Assembly: GCA_907163375.1 (NCBI GenBank)
Contig: CAJQUW010015452.1
Location: 234,182 to 298,181 of the forward strand
From: Prostheceraeus crozeri
Taxonomy: Eukaryota > Platyhelminthes > Polycladida > Euryleptidae
DNA length: 64,000 nucleotides
Direction of reading: 5' to 3'
Shown: one piece after another, positions 11,538 to 22,785 of the stretch
Numbering within the stretch: the first letter of the stretch is position 1
How the letters are laid out: each line of letters starts with the position of its first letter
Made by a program: the position numbers and the translations under genes
Notes under the pieces: model-generated
What the model was told of the DNA's origin: nothing
Databases searched by the model: none
Seen by the model: only the letters and a program-made list of their open reading frames with translations

Positions 11538-11599
11538 GTAAGATTTTCTAAAATCAAATGAAATATTTCAATTCTCATGAAATTCAATATTTCTTTCAG

Positions 11600-11729
11600 A
11601 CAATCGTTGATGCTGGTGAACTTCTTGTTTCTCTTAATTACCAGTCATCGGCGAGACGTCTGACTGTTGGAATCATGAAGTCTAGAAATCTTGGCAGGTG
11701 CGATCCTGATACGACCTTACAAATTCCAG
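11600..11729 (+). CDS. Synaptotagmin exon (start of C2B)
   Basis: A TTCTTTCAG acceptor precedes the exon and GTGAGT follows it. The 130-bp exon (phase 0 in, phase 1 out) encodes AGELLVSLNYQSSARRLTVG followed by IMKSRNLG and CDPD. This is the classic opening of synaptotagmin C2B ('GELLLSLxYxPxAxxLxVxIxxARNL'). Synaptotagmins are membrane-trafficking proteins with two C2 domains that bind phospholipid and SNAREs, often with calcium. The next exon (16430) completes a GAT codon across the splice, confirming the junction. The nearest subtype is unclear; types 15 and 17 are possible. Confidence 0.9.
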
Positions 11730-11734
11730 GTGAG

Positions 11735-12425
11735 TCTCATGAAACAGTTGATGCGGTATGTCACTGTTCACGACGTTGAATATCAACTCATCATAAGACC
11801 AGGACAGACCACCTGGACACTGTCGGTCTGAGACTTAACATGAGAAAAACAGAGTAGGTTAAAGGGAGCAGTTCCAGATTAAAACCAGGATGAACGTAGC
11901 ATGGTTGAAGTGGTACCAGACAACAGAAATGCTCTGCGACCAATGCATGCCTGGACGCGTTAAGTCGAAAGCTTGCAGGCCAGTCGTACGCCCAGTCGCC
12001 ATCTGCTGAGCAGAATGCTGGCCGATCACAGGGAAGTAGGAGCAAGCCCTCCACACTATGGAAATGCGAATGCTGCGATGGTGCATCGGCTATACTAGGT
12101 GGGATCACGTCCCGAAAACACCAACGTCCGAAAGCGACGCGCCCATCACGGAGAAGATGAGAGAAACTCGGCTAAGGTGGTATGGTCATGTCATTCGAAA
12201 CAATAAAGACTCTGCGACTAAAAGTGCAACACTGCTAAGTCCACTAGGCAGGCGATTACGGGGACGACCACGGAGACTGAAGGAAGACTTGAAGAATGTC
12301 AGCGCCAAGGAGGATGATGCCCGTCGATCGTGTCAAATGGAGGCGAATTTACAAAACTGCGGACGTCACTACCCTCCCTTACTAGGGGCTTGGACGGAGC
12401 TGATGCATTCAGACTTAAACTAGGG
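11735..12425 (+). mobile_element. RTE-type LINE fragment (C-terminal part)
   Basis: Right after the 11729 donor the intron contains a decayed, 5'-truncated LINE on the same strand as the host gene. Recognisable pieces are GLRLNMRKTE at about 11830, then MEMRMLRWCIG, ITEKMRETRLRWYGHVIR and LRGRPRRLKEDL in the open frame at 12058-12423. These are C-terminal motifs downstream of the reverse transcriptase in RTE-like elements. Stops and frame changes interrupt the part before 12058. No 3' simple-repeat tail is obvious because a SINE-like sequence begins next to it. Confidence 0.75.
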
Positions 12426-12435
12426 CGGTGTGATC

Positions 12436-12545
12436 TTTCAGTCCGGATGCTCTACTTGACGATTTCCAATGACACTTTCGGGGCTCGACCGCTGGACCGA
12501 AAGATCGCTAAGCCAAGCACTTAACCCTTGCGCCACGGAGACCAC
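12436..12545 (-). mobile_element. tRNA-derived SINE, copy 1
   Basis: On the minus strand GTCTCCGTGGCGCAAGGGTT is followed about 45 bases later by GGTCGAGCCCC, resembling the A and B boxes of a tRNA-type RNA polymerase III promoter. The tail has GAAAGTGTCATTGGAA. The same head and tail recur at 29670-29777 and, more decayed, at 57865-57945. Three copies show a mobile SINE and argue against a functional tRNA gene. Confidence 0.7.
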
Positions 12546-14017
12546 TTATAAGAAGAACATCAACTCATGAAGTAGCATTAACCATAATATGAATCAAAGA
12601 ACTCTTCCTTGCATGTCAGAAAAAATTTCATGTTGAGATCTATGAAAATGTGGAATTTACAAGCTTATTTTTGAGGCGCCATTTTCTTTCTAGAAGTGCA
12701 CTTATCAATAAAAGTCATTATATTGGTGAATGTTATTAACAAAATATGAGAAATTAACCTGCATTCACACAGTTGATGAAAATCAAATGAAAATATTTCT
12801 TTTATGCTTTGCCTTTTATGTCCTAAAAATTGCTCTTTTGACGGTTTTAGAATTACTAGTACTTTTGACGCTGCTCTTATAACTTAACTAAGTCGAGTTC
12901 TTCTATCGAGATTTGGATAGGACTATGGATCCCACGTTTGGACCTGAGACCCTTTTCGGACTTCTGAGAAAATATTGCCCTTCCAGCCGACTTCACATGA
13001 CTCACTACCGAAAGATTGCAAGGTCAGATCCTAAACCAAACGTTGCGAAAATTACTAACTGACACTCTCATTTACATAGTTTTGTGCATTTTAGTCGAGA
13101 ATTAGTGAATTCAAATAAACTATCTAAAACAAAATAACTATTTTTGATGTTAATGCAACTTCATAAGGTACATTATAGCAAATATGAGAGTGATAAAATC
13201 ACGCGATATGATTGAATGAAATTAATAGAAAATTTCACATAATTTTGGGATTTCCACTGTTGCTATGTTTGCTCTTCTTAGACGGATGGAGCACTCGCTT
13301 CAATGATATCAGATCAAAAAGAAAGCCGACTTCACTGTGGTGCTTTCATTTTCAAATACCTGTCTAACTTCGCTCTGCTCTGATGTGAGTGCTATGTGTG
13401 GGTTAAATTTCGGCTCAGTATCATTTCATGAAACACAGACGCAGCATATCGCAGGAGAAACATTATCTGAGTAGGAGAAACATTATCTATAGTAGGTCAA
13501 ACCAGCGGTATAAAAGGAATGAAGGCAGATTTAAGGCAGAATGCACATGGGTGATGGGTGACTGATTGTTCTTTTATCCTGGATTTTTTACATATTTGAT
13601 TGTTGTTGTGTGGTCTCAAGATTGTCAAAGTATTGCCGCATGGAGTTCGTCCGTCGGAGTGACGAAGAATATACATGTACGTGGGACAATATACATGTAG
13701 AATTTTAGTACTTTTAAAAGGCTCAGTAGCTGTTACCGATCAGTTTTAGAAAGCACTGAATCTATTGAAAGTGGCTACAGAAAGTCCCCGTTACATGCAA
13801 TTGCACGTGGTCGTCAAATTGTGTTGTGTGGTCGAACCCTGAACGTGTCCATGGAAGTGATCAGGAAGGGGAATGGACACAATGCTTCAACAAAGTCCAA
13901 CTATGTCTACTTTGAGGAAGAAGTATGTTGTGAAGCATGTGAAGCTTGCCATGAAATCCTGACTTTACATCCACTTCGTGAACATCAATGAACCAGTTGA
14001 AAATAAGCAGAAAGAAT
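12546..14017. other. Intron, nothing recognised
   Basis: Unique AT-rich sequence within the intron between the C2B exons. A short duplicated phrase, AGGAGAAACATTATCT, occurs twice around 13450-13490. No element ends or coding sequence are visible. Confidence 0.4.
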
Positions 14018-15802
14018 TTTGACGAGAGAGAGAGAAATGTTTATATTGTATTGTCGAATAGAAATCAGAAATAAAATGCACAGATAAAAGTAGCAGAATG
14101 ACAGATTTGTTTAGTCGAAACTAAGAACACATTCGTATACGCGTACAAAAGCAAGTATAAAACTAATAGTCACGTGCATTTAGTGTCTCGTAGATGACCT
14201 TGAAAGGGTGCTACAAATGCGTGGAAAAAAAGAATTTTGACGACGTAAAGTTCTACAGAATGGTACGGCGAGACGCCCACTTGGTAAATAGCTGGGGAAC
14301 AATTCTCTGATGGAAGTCTCTAATCTTTCCAGGCTGTTGAAGGTGTTGATAGCTTGCGACCATCTTCTAGCTTCAATGTCATCCAGCTTCAGATCACGCG
14401 ATTTGATTTTCAGACAGCGCCTCTGAATCTTCTCTAGTCGGTTTGAGTCTGTTGAGGAGATTCCCACAAACGCTGGGCAGCAGTACTCTATCAGCGACCG
14501 AACCAATGCTTGATAAATGGTAGTGAAGTCATCAATACTAGTGACAGATCTGACCCGCCTCAGAATGTACATGCGTTGAGCACACTTTTTCTCGATGAAC
14601 TTTACATGGCCTCTCCATCCAAGGTTCGCATCCAAATGAACCCCAAGAAACCGAATGCTGTCTTGGAACTTGACAGTTGGGATGGCACCCTCGATACTGC
14701 AAATGCTCTTGAATCCACCGCGGTAATTCACTAGACCAGTGGTTTTCTCCGTATTCAAGGTCAATTCATTTGACGCAACCCAATCAGAAATATTGTCAAG
14801 ATCACTTTCGATCTCAGCAAGATCCTTTGGAATGCTGGACTTTCGGACTCTTGATAAGAAACAAATGTCGTCAACATACTTGATTATGTGGTTCGAGGGG
14901 AAAATAGTCTGAAGCGATGAAATATAAATGCCGAACAAATAAGGTCCTAGGAGGGACCCCTGTGGCACTCCTCCTGTGACCTTCATCAATTCACTCTTCT
15001 GTCCATCAATGCGTACTCTCTGTTGCCTGTCCGATAAGTAGCTCTTCAATAACAACAGAAATCCCGCAGGAAGATTCATCTGACTGGCCTTGGAAAGCAG
15101 CTTTGAGTGACAAACTCTGTCAAAGGCCTTGGAGAGGTCAAAGCTGATCAGAATAGCGGCTCCCGTATGTGGGTCATCGGCAAATCTGGTTAGGGCATCG
15201 TGAGCATAGATGACAGCGTGAGTTGTTGATGATTTCTTCCTAATCCCGTATTGATTAGCACCAAGGTGAGCTGTTAGCTGGGGACGGATGCTTGATAGGA
15301 TGACACGCTCGGCTATCTTGGCTGGAATTGGCAAGAGGCTAATCGGTCTGGATTTTTCTATTACATTCTCCGAGGTTTTGGGGATCGGGATTATGTCACC
15401 AATTTTCCAGATCAGTGGAAAACGTCTTTGGCGCAGGCATTCACTGATGAGGTGATGGATCGGCTCAGCGAGGACCAGAGAGCACTTCTTGTAAACTGCA
15501 GTAGGCACAGAATCACTTCCAGTTGCCTTTGGTGGGAGTCGTGAAAGAATGCTCCAGATGCCCTCAACACTTAACTCAGGTAACCAGCAGTCGTCTGGAG
15601 ACCCGTCGACGAAGTCAAAACTGGAGTTGTTGGCAATGCTACAGTAATAGTCATTGATCGTATTGAGCACCTCGGATGGATTACTGGAGTTTCTGAGCCA
15701 ATCACTGGGATCTCTTCCAGATTTCCCCCTCTCCATCTTGACGAATGACCATAGACCCCTTGCGGAACGACTGTCAGCTGCTCTGTCAATACTCAATCTC
15801 TA
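14018..15802 (-). mobile_element. 5'-truncated non-LTR retrotransposon (LINE)
   Basis: This is a LINE inserted antisense to the synaptotagmin gene. It contains the RT frame at 14180-15796, a 3' untranslated part of about 160 bp, and a tail ending in a TCTCTCTCTC run (14025-14035 in plus coordinates). At its 5' side the frame is closed by TAG at 15800-15802 and no endonuclease is present, so the copy is 5'-truncated, as is usual for target-primed insertion. Its fully open RT frame suggests a fairly recent insertion. Confidence 0.85.
14180..15796 (-). CDS. LINE reverse transcriptase (truncated protein, 538 codons)
   Basis: The reverse transcriptase blocks are in order: PTAVYKKC and GDIIPIPK near residues 100-140, SRPISLLPIPAKIAERV, then SFDLSKAFDRV with the first catalytic Asp. 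GGVPQGSLLGP and IIKYVDDICFL, with the paired catalytic Asp residues, follow. After these come LTLNTEKT, LGVHLDANLGWRGHV and a C-terminal segment ending in Arg-rich and Ser-rich sequence. YVDD replaces the commoner YADD. The first codon in this frame is TTG, not ATG, because the true start and the endonuclease were lost by truncation. It belongs to the jockey/CR1-like side of LINEs; the clade is uncertain. Confidence 0.85.
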   Translation of the reverse strand: MSIDRAADSRSARGLWSFVKMERGKSGRDPSDWLRNSSNPSEVLNTINDYYCSIANNSSFDFVDGSPDDCWLPELSVEGIWSILSRLPPKATGSDSVPTAVYKKCSLVLAEPIHHLISECLRQRRFPLIWKIGDIIPIPKTSENVIEKSRPISLLPIPAKIAERVILSSIRPQLTAHLGANQYGIRKKSSTTHAVIYAHDALTRFADDPHTGAAILISFDLSKAFDRVCHSKLLSKASQMNLPAGFLLLLKSYLSDRQQRVRIDGQKSELMKVTGGVPQGSLLGPYLFGIYISSLQTIFPSNHIIKYVDDICFLSRVRKSSIPKDLAEIESDLDNISDWVASNELTLNTEKTTGLVNYRGGFKSICSIEGAIPTVKFQDSIRFLGVHLDANLGWRGHVKFIEKKCAQRMYILRRVRSVTSIDDFTTIYQALVRSLIEYCCPAFVGISSTDSNRLEKIQRRCLKIKSRDLKLDDIEARRWSQAINTFNSLERLETSIRELFPSYLPSGRLAVPFCRTLRRQNSFFPRICSTLSRSSTRH

Positions 15803-16429
15803 CATCCAATTCTGTTTATAATGTTGAGCTGGCAAAGTTTTTGTTGATTGAGGATTTCCTGTATCAACATGGAATATTCGGTTTAGATATAAACATGTCC
15901 CTATATTCTATTTGAATGAGGAAAGAAAACTATTTCCATACCAAGTGAGAAAGAAGGAAAATATGTTTTTCGTGCTTCATTTCAGCATGTTAATGCTCTG
16001 ACATACTTTCGTCTTCTCACGAATTACTATTTCAGTGGGCAATGACAATGAGTGATATATAGCTACGATCTTTAATTGTTATTGACACACTTAATTTTCT
16101 AGCGGTTGTTTTAATTTTGTAAAATCGTGCGCGAAATTGACGGATCTCGTTTTTTCCAGAGAGAAGCGAAATCCACCGTTCTCAAGAATTTACAAAATGT
16201 CAAATTTGAAAAATTATTACTTTGTCTAAAGAGTGTCATCGAAATTTCATATTGATCCTTTCGATTTGCGTGGTTGGTAGAAAAATAATGTGAAAATCCA
16301 TTTCATGCAATTGCAAAATATTCCGTTATAGTTGCTAGACTCAATTCTGAGTTAAAAGCACAAATGCAGACATGCTTCCATCATACATTATTACATCGAA
16401 ACTCAATTTCTACTCCTCTTTTTCAACAG

Positions 16430-16782
16430 ATTCACACTGCAAAGTTGCTCTCTCAATCGATGACCACGTCATTAAACGGAAACACACTTCAACAAAGAAA
16501 GGAACAAGAAATCCAGAATGGAACGAAGCAGTCGTTTTCCACAATATCTCTCCATCTGATCTGCCTGCAGCTAAATTGGAAATCAGTGTTATCAATTCCA
16601 GCTCACTATTTCGTCACAGTGTGGTGCTTGGAAGTGTATTTATAGGTTCAACTTGCCCCGGACAAGGATCTGAACATTGGCATGATATGAAAATCAGTGA
16701 GCGCAAGAACCTTTGCTATTGGCATCCTTTGGTGCGTTCGCAAACTTTCCAAATGTTTTTCAATTTCTCCAGCACTTTGTAG
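16430..16782 (+). CDS. Synaptotagmin last exon (C2B, C-terminus)
   Basis: The TTTTTCAACAG acceptor joins in phase to the 11729 donor, making GAT at the junction. The frame reads SHCKVALSIDDHVIKRKHTS, TKKGTRNPEWNEAVVFHNIS, LEISVINSSSLF, VVLGSVFIG, EHWHDM and WHPL. These match C2B strands ('TxxKxxxNPxxNExxxF', 'HWxxM', 'WHxL' near the end). The acidic residues expected in calcium loop 3 ('VxDxDxxxxxD') are replaced by N and S in ISVINSSSLF, so C2B probably does not bind calcium (inference). Translation ends at TAG 16780-16782 after a short extension past the usual WHxL terminus. Confidence 0.9.
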
Positions 16783-18639
16783 CCAATGTCGCATTTATGT
16801 TAATAAATTGAGCCAGTGTAAAGTGAAGTTTACAATATAAAAACGGCACTTTTTACTTTTGTATCACGCAGACATGGGCAGGTGCTTTGTCTCAGCCGTT
16901 TGACATGTGAGCTAGCGATTAGATTAAAATGTAAAGAAACAACTGAGAGTCACTGGTGAGATCACCTTAGACAATGGGCTGAGATCAAGAATTTTAAGTT
17001 AAATATGGACAAGATCAAAATGATGTTTTTTTAAAAAAATAATTGTACCACTGATTTAAATATTCCGATTGATAAATTGTCGATAAACAGAAAAACCTGG
17101 GTGTGAAGTGGACTGGCATTTTAAATTTAGAATTGAAATTTTCACGTAGATTGTCTATCTTGAGAGTATTGAAACATGTACTCATTCATGAATTGCGGAG
17201 TGTTTTTATAGCCAATATTTAATGTCTATTTCTCTATTGTTTGCAATGTGGTAGAAAAGATTTTTGCAAGCGCTAAGAGAATAAGTTGTACGTCACATTG
17301 TAATTGTTCTAACACACTTGCCTACTTTCACAATCGTCGACGAAGCTCTTCAGTAAGTTTTATAAGAAATGCCATGATCTCGATCATCTTCTTTTTGACA
17401 TCACCGCATACCCGTTCGCAAACAATCGAATTTTTGATGAATTTTCATCCACGAAGAGTAGACAGAACAGTTTTGCAGTTTTGTTAATTTTACTTGTAAA
17501 TAACTTATACAGCTTGACCTGATTTTATGTAATTTCTGATCTTCATTTGAATAAATCTATATTTCTCTCTCTCTCAAATAAAGGCACGAAGCCACGTAAT
17601 TCTATGCGAATATCCTTGTTCGGGGAAAAGCAGTTCACAAAACTAATCACCTATCCTTGAGATGAGTCCACACGATGGCATCTGTGGCTTAGATATTGCA
17701 GACAAATAGGCTCACCTCCAAGAACATGGAAGTTACAAGCTATAAGGCAGACGATGGTTCTATGCCATCTACGAAATAATTTGCAACTTTACATAATTAA
17801 ATGTAAGATAACTGCTACTGTACGTAATTAAATAACACAATTTGAGCCATCCTGACACGAGCAGATTACAGAAATTACATATCTATTATAGCTGCCTATA
17901 AGAAGTCGGGTACCAACACTTTGATACCCAAATGCAGGCTATAAACATTTGCAGGCGACGAAACTTCATGCATGTAGCCTACATGTGTCCCATATAAACG
18001 AAGAATTTGTCCTCAAATCCCTTGAGTAGGGTACGATCAGCACGTTTACGCTCGTATATTTGACCAATTAATATTTCGGAAGAAAATAGAAAAACGAATT
18101 CTCCATGTCACCAGTGATCGAAGGCCTCCCAGCAGATTTGCAACAGAAAAATTTCATGATTTTATCATGACAATTATTCCTACCAAAGTAGTATCTTCCA
18201 GATGTTCTAGTGTAAAATTCATCAGAATATCATGGTATTTTGACCATGTTTGTTCCATTTTCTTCATTAAAGAAGTATTTACGGTGAATATATCAACATA
18301 AAGGGACATGAATGTCTTAAATTCACAAATGTGTAGCCCTGCCGTACCGGTAACAAAAAGACATGTCGAAATGCCATACATGTACATTATAAGATATTTG
18401 GTTAATAAAAAATTTCAAAATTTGTCTTAACACTGCGCATTTGGGCCATAACGGTTCAGTGTCATTTGTTAAGTAAGAGCTATGATCGTTAATTTGTATT
18501 GAAGTCATACATGCATAATGTCAAAACAAATGAATTCATAATTTTAAGTCGATATTCATGTCGCTTACACGCATCATAAACACGGTGCTCTTAAAAAATC
18601 GATGGATTGTCATTTTTCCGATTCTCTAAATCATGGAGC
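16783..18639. other. 3' flank of synaptotagmin gene, nothing recognised
   Basis: AATAAATTG-type and AATAAATCT-type signals occur downstream of the stop (about 16801 and 17550) and could serve polyadenylation. The rest is unique AT-rich DNA with short open frames only. Confidence 0.35.
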
Positions 18640-20000
18640 TCTGATATGATTATGAGCTCTGTCTGTTTCTGTTGAATGGTCAAACTGAGTCGAGCGTTTA
18701 TTTTCGGTGACTTTACTCTGGATAGAGTATCAGATTTGAGAATTTCTTAAGGCTCGGTCGATCGCATCTTGAATTTGCTTTTCTGTTACCTCAACGGCTA
18801 CTTTCTTTCTTGCTATTTCTTCTTGAACAGAAGCTTAATTTTCACGCTACCTTTTCAATTGTTTATCTCTTCCTGCTCCTTCTCAGCGATAGCTTCTCTC
18901 AATTTCCTCTTTTTCTCAAGTGCTGCGTTACACTTTTGATAAGATTATTTGATGGACTTTATCAGTGCATTCGCTATTTCTATGTTCAAGTATCCGCCTA
19001 CCCGAATACAATCATCCTTAATTGTACGCAGCGATAGAAGCGTTTATTCGTCCAATTAACATTCGTAAATATCTAAATTGCTTTTGTTCAGCGAAAAAAC
19101 TGATTTTGGGGCCGAATTACCGTGACTTATAGTCAGCACGCATTTCGTAAGACTCGCATGATAGACACCTGTTTTTGGATTTCCTAAACTCATTTGGTAT
19201 TCTCGATACGACTTCCCAATATTCATCAATTCTTCTTTGTCCTGATGATTCCTTATCAGCAGGGAGGAACGGCAGATCATGTCCTTCATGATCACGCCTT
19301 CAATAAGAATCCTGCTGCCTTCCTCGACATCCTTTCTCTGAAGAGGTAGAGCAATGAAAAGACGGGAGATTGGTATCTAGCTGATGCAGCCTCCATTAAT
19401 TCCAAACGTCATCGCAGATATTCTCCTTTCCTCCCGCTGCAGATGGTTTAACCGAACGTGGAAATGTGGAACTCAACACAGACTTTAGAGGTTCCAGAAT
19501 CGACAGACAAGGCGAGGTATTGATGATAAAGAATTTGGATCGTTACGGTTATCTGGATGAAGCAGTAGAATCCTTTAATTCTGTGGAATCAAGGGAAAAT
19601 ACTTTTGCAGATTGCTGACGACAGCAACGAAGACATTCATGCACGTCTCCTTTACTAACTTCATTCTGCAATAAATACATCATCGCTCATGTTCCGATGT
19701 CGATCTTCCTGGTCGCTTTTCTGTTTTCAGCCTTCGTAGGATCAATTTCAAACTGACAATAGTCTTCGAAGTCTTTCCGCTTTGTCTGATCTTGTTAGCA
19801 TCTTTTCTTGATAGATTTCTGCATAAAATCCATTTATAGAGAAATCAGTGCCATTTGAAGGACATGAATCATATGCTCCCTCCTTTGAAACTTCAGAAGG
19901 AATGCTTCGAAGTGCTGATTACTAAAAAAGTTAAGAAGGCATGGTTTGTGATGAAGGGTTTCAGAGAACACCTACAATACGTTTTGTAACGTTACGCTGA
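18640..20000 (-). other. Decayed coding-like region, unidentified
   Basis: Several pieces look more protein-like than their surroundings. On the minus strand are a Lys/Glu-rich, coiled-coil-like piece (CNAALEKKRKLREAIAEKEQ, about 18870-18940), IQDAIDRAL near 18750, and a frame at 19056-19295 preceded by RILIEGVIMKDM and running through KEELMNIGKSYREYQMSLGN. Further minus-strand text at about 19740 reads DFEDYCQFEIDPTKAENRK. Frames are interrupted by stops. On the plus strand 19450-19570 also reads well (NLDRYGYLDEAVESF). I do not recognise the family. It may be a dead gene or an old element. Confidence 0.35.
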
Positions 20001-22785
20001 TAGAATAGTACGTTTGAATTCTTTCTTTACGGCAAGTAGTCGAGAAAATACTGATGTAGGATCTCCAATTGATCAGAAATTCTAATTAACGGTGGTTTAG
20101 GGCTTAGCAAACGCGATTAAGGAGATCTTAACATAGATCATAGAGTAGGTCTATGACATAGATTTTATGATTTTCCTCAGATTTCGCGAAATTTCATGAT
20201 TTTATGGCGGGGCATCAAATCTTATGACACTTGAAGGCCTGTCAGTGTCTTAATGCAGGAAGCATGAAGATGGTTCACAATTATTACAATGATTATGACT
20301 GAATTTAGGGCACTCTTGAGAATGACAGATGAAGCACAATTTTTTATCGGGCAAGACCATAGAGTAGGGATATATCAAAGTAAGTATGGGATATATAGGC
20401 AATCTATCTCTGTAGGCATATCTACTCTATGGGCAAGACGATCACTAACTTGGCCTATGCTAATTCGTAGGCTACCCCATTGTATCGTTGACATATCGCA
20501 TATCATCCAATTATTGAATGTGGTAACAAATTGAGATGGACTTCAATGGACATGGTAGCATAGACATCGAGTTCGACTAAAATTGTCAAGTCCGAAACTG
20601 TTGTTAAGTAAACTGAGTTTTCGCACTGTTTGTGCTATTCAACTCATGAGAAAGGCTATTATAGTGTCAATGAAGCTCATTAATCAAAAAGTGTTATTCA
20701 TCATCTAATGAATTTGACTGGTATACAGCTGATTTCATCTACGTATCTCCAGTGACCTTAACTAACCTAAACAGTGACCGAGATCTTGGGGAGTCATTAG
20801 ACATCTCAACTGAGGACAGAAATGTGATTCCAAAACCACAAATTGCAACTGAGGACACTTTTGCACCAGCAAGTCAACATAACATGATGCCATGAAATTT
20901 CAAAAGCGTCGTAATGAAGGAGAAAGTCATCTGAAAACAAACAAAACTCGAGGGATGCAGGAATTAGCGAAATTCCAGCGCACAAATCCCTTTGTATTTT
21001 TACCTTTGCATCAAATGCGATTATTAGAGAACTCTAATAAATGAATTTGTGCGGAAATTTATCATTCCGCTTTAGCAAGGACTCCAGAAAAGCAAGAGCA
21101 AGATCCACTTTCAAAAGTTATCCACAGGCAGTCATGCCGACTACACTTGTCATGTCATTAGACGTCAATAACGGATTTATCGATCAAAATCATTACATCG
21201 ACATGAATAAAAGCAAATGAATACATTTCTCAATTATATTTGAAGCGATGTCGAAGCACGAATGTACAAACCATGCTAAATGAGAAGTACGGCATTAATT
21301 TTTGAACATTTCTCAAAAATCCTATATCAAAACTGTTGACAAACAATTTTTTAAACGATTGCATTGATATGTTGTCACGCTTACACATACTAATTTCAGT
21401 AATTATGCTCAGAAAGTCTGAGATACTAATACCAGGATTCAAAATACACTTCAGTTATAAATTAACAATGCAAACGACGTAAGTGTACAAAACAATATGC
21501 ACTGACATTCCGTTTAAATCAGCTGCGGAAGTATTTCGAAGTCATTGGCGCTGGACTTTTAATAAAAAAGTCACAACCTAGACGCATCAGTGCAGAAAAT
21601 ACCGGGAAAATGTGCAAGACTGATATGATTAGCAGGGAAAAGTTAGGACAAATAATGAAATTCGTAAACCAAGTCATGTTTATGTTTCTAAAACAAATAG
21701 ACAAAAACTTGTTTTCTTCAAAGTCCATCGACTCTGTTAAAAATTATATAGGTAATAAACTGCAAATTAAAATGTAAAATTCACCAATTGATGCAAATGC
21801 GTTCTTAAATCACGTGCATAAACTTGTTGCAGTTTATGTCCACTTCTATGAACATTTTTGATTGTACATGTGCATGAATATTGCACATATACTAAAGCCA
21901 GGAAACATAGCGGTAAATTTTTAATTCTAGCTGTAAAAACATTATCATTTAAGCAATAAAATATAAGTATTGATTTCGCAAACTATATCGATAAAGCGGT
22001 ATGCTCTGATCGATTAGTTTTCATTGCACGAATTTGTGAAATCTAATTAAGAAGAAACGTTTTTGATTTATACAAGTTGTGATAGAATTTGTGGATAAAA
22101 CTCAATGTGTAGAAGACGAAATACACTCTACCGGTTACTTTGAAATGTAAGAAAACAGCTTCAGACTATTTGCAGAAAATTAATGGCAAGGATTATGATC
22201 ATAAATGTTGAATTTCTTTAAATTGAGCTCGCAATTTTACGTATAGGCCTAGTTGAACTTTGTTTTAATTGATCGAAAATGCACGAAGAGGAAGTACAAA
22301 AATACGACAGAAATCTCACAGAAAAATAAGAAAATATCATATCTACAATGTTAAATTTGATCCGGCGCGAAATCATTGTAAGAGCGAAAAGGAAGTAGAT
22401 ATCTTGAGAAACATAGTTCGTCAATGGAAAAAATCCAAAACAAAGTACAAGAGCAGAACAAGCTAGAATACATATCTAAAGAACACAATTTTTCACAGGA
22501 AATAGTTCTCCCGACGAAAATGTGACATACATGTAGAAAGCAGAACTGAAAACGAAATCGACAACAATAAGCACAGCATGCAAATCTAATATGGAATTTC
22601 AATAGACATGGTGTGCATTGTTATCAGTCAAAATCAATTAACAAGAGCAACTCTTAGTGTACAAAACACTCAGAAAAATGATAATATCACAGAATGTGAG
22701 ATCTTGAAAACGTGACAAAATTTGTCACTTACTTTGGAAACCGGATAGTATAAAACAACAGTGCACTGCATCATCAATGCAATAA
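20001..22785. other. Intergenic, mostly featureless
   Basis: AT-rich DNA between the two convergent host genes. One small inverted repeat (CATAGAGTAGG at about 20358 against CTACTCTATG at about 20430) could be a MITE remnant. The carrier gene's 3' untranslated region must begin just below 22786. No other support for genes. Confidence 0.35.

Noticed and set aside
11791-12108. Minus-strand open frame opposite the LINE fragment
   Set aside because: It is the antisense shadow of LINE coding sequence on the plus strand.
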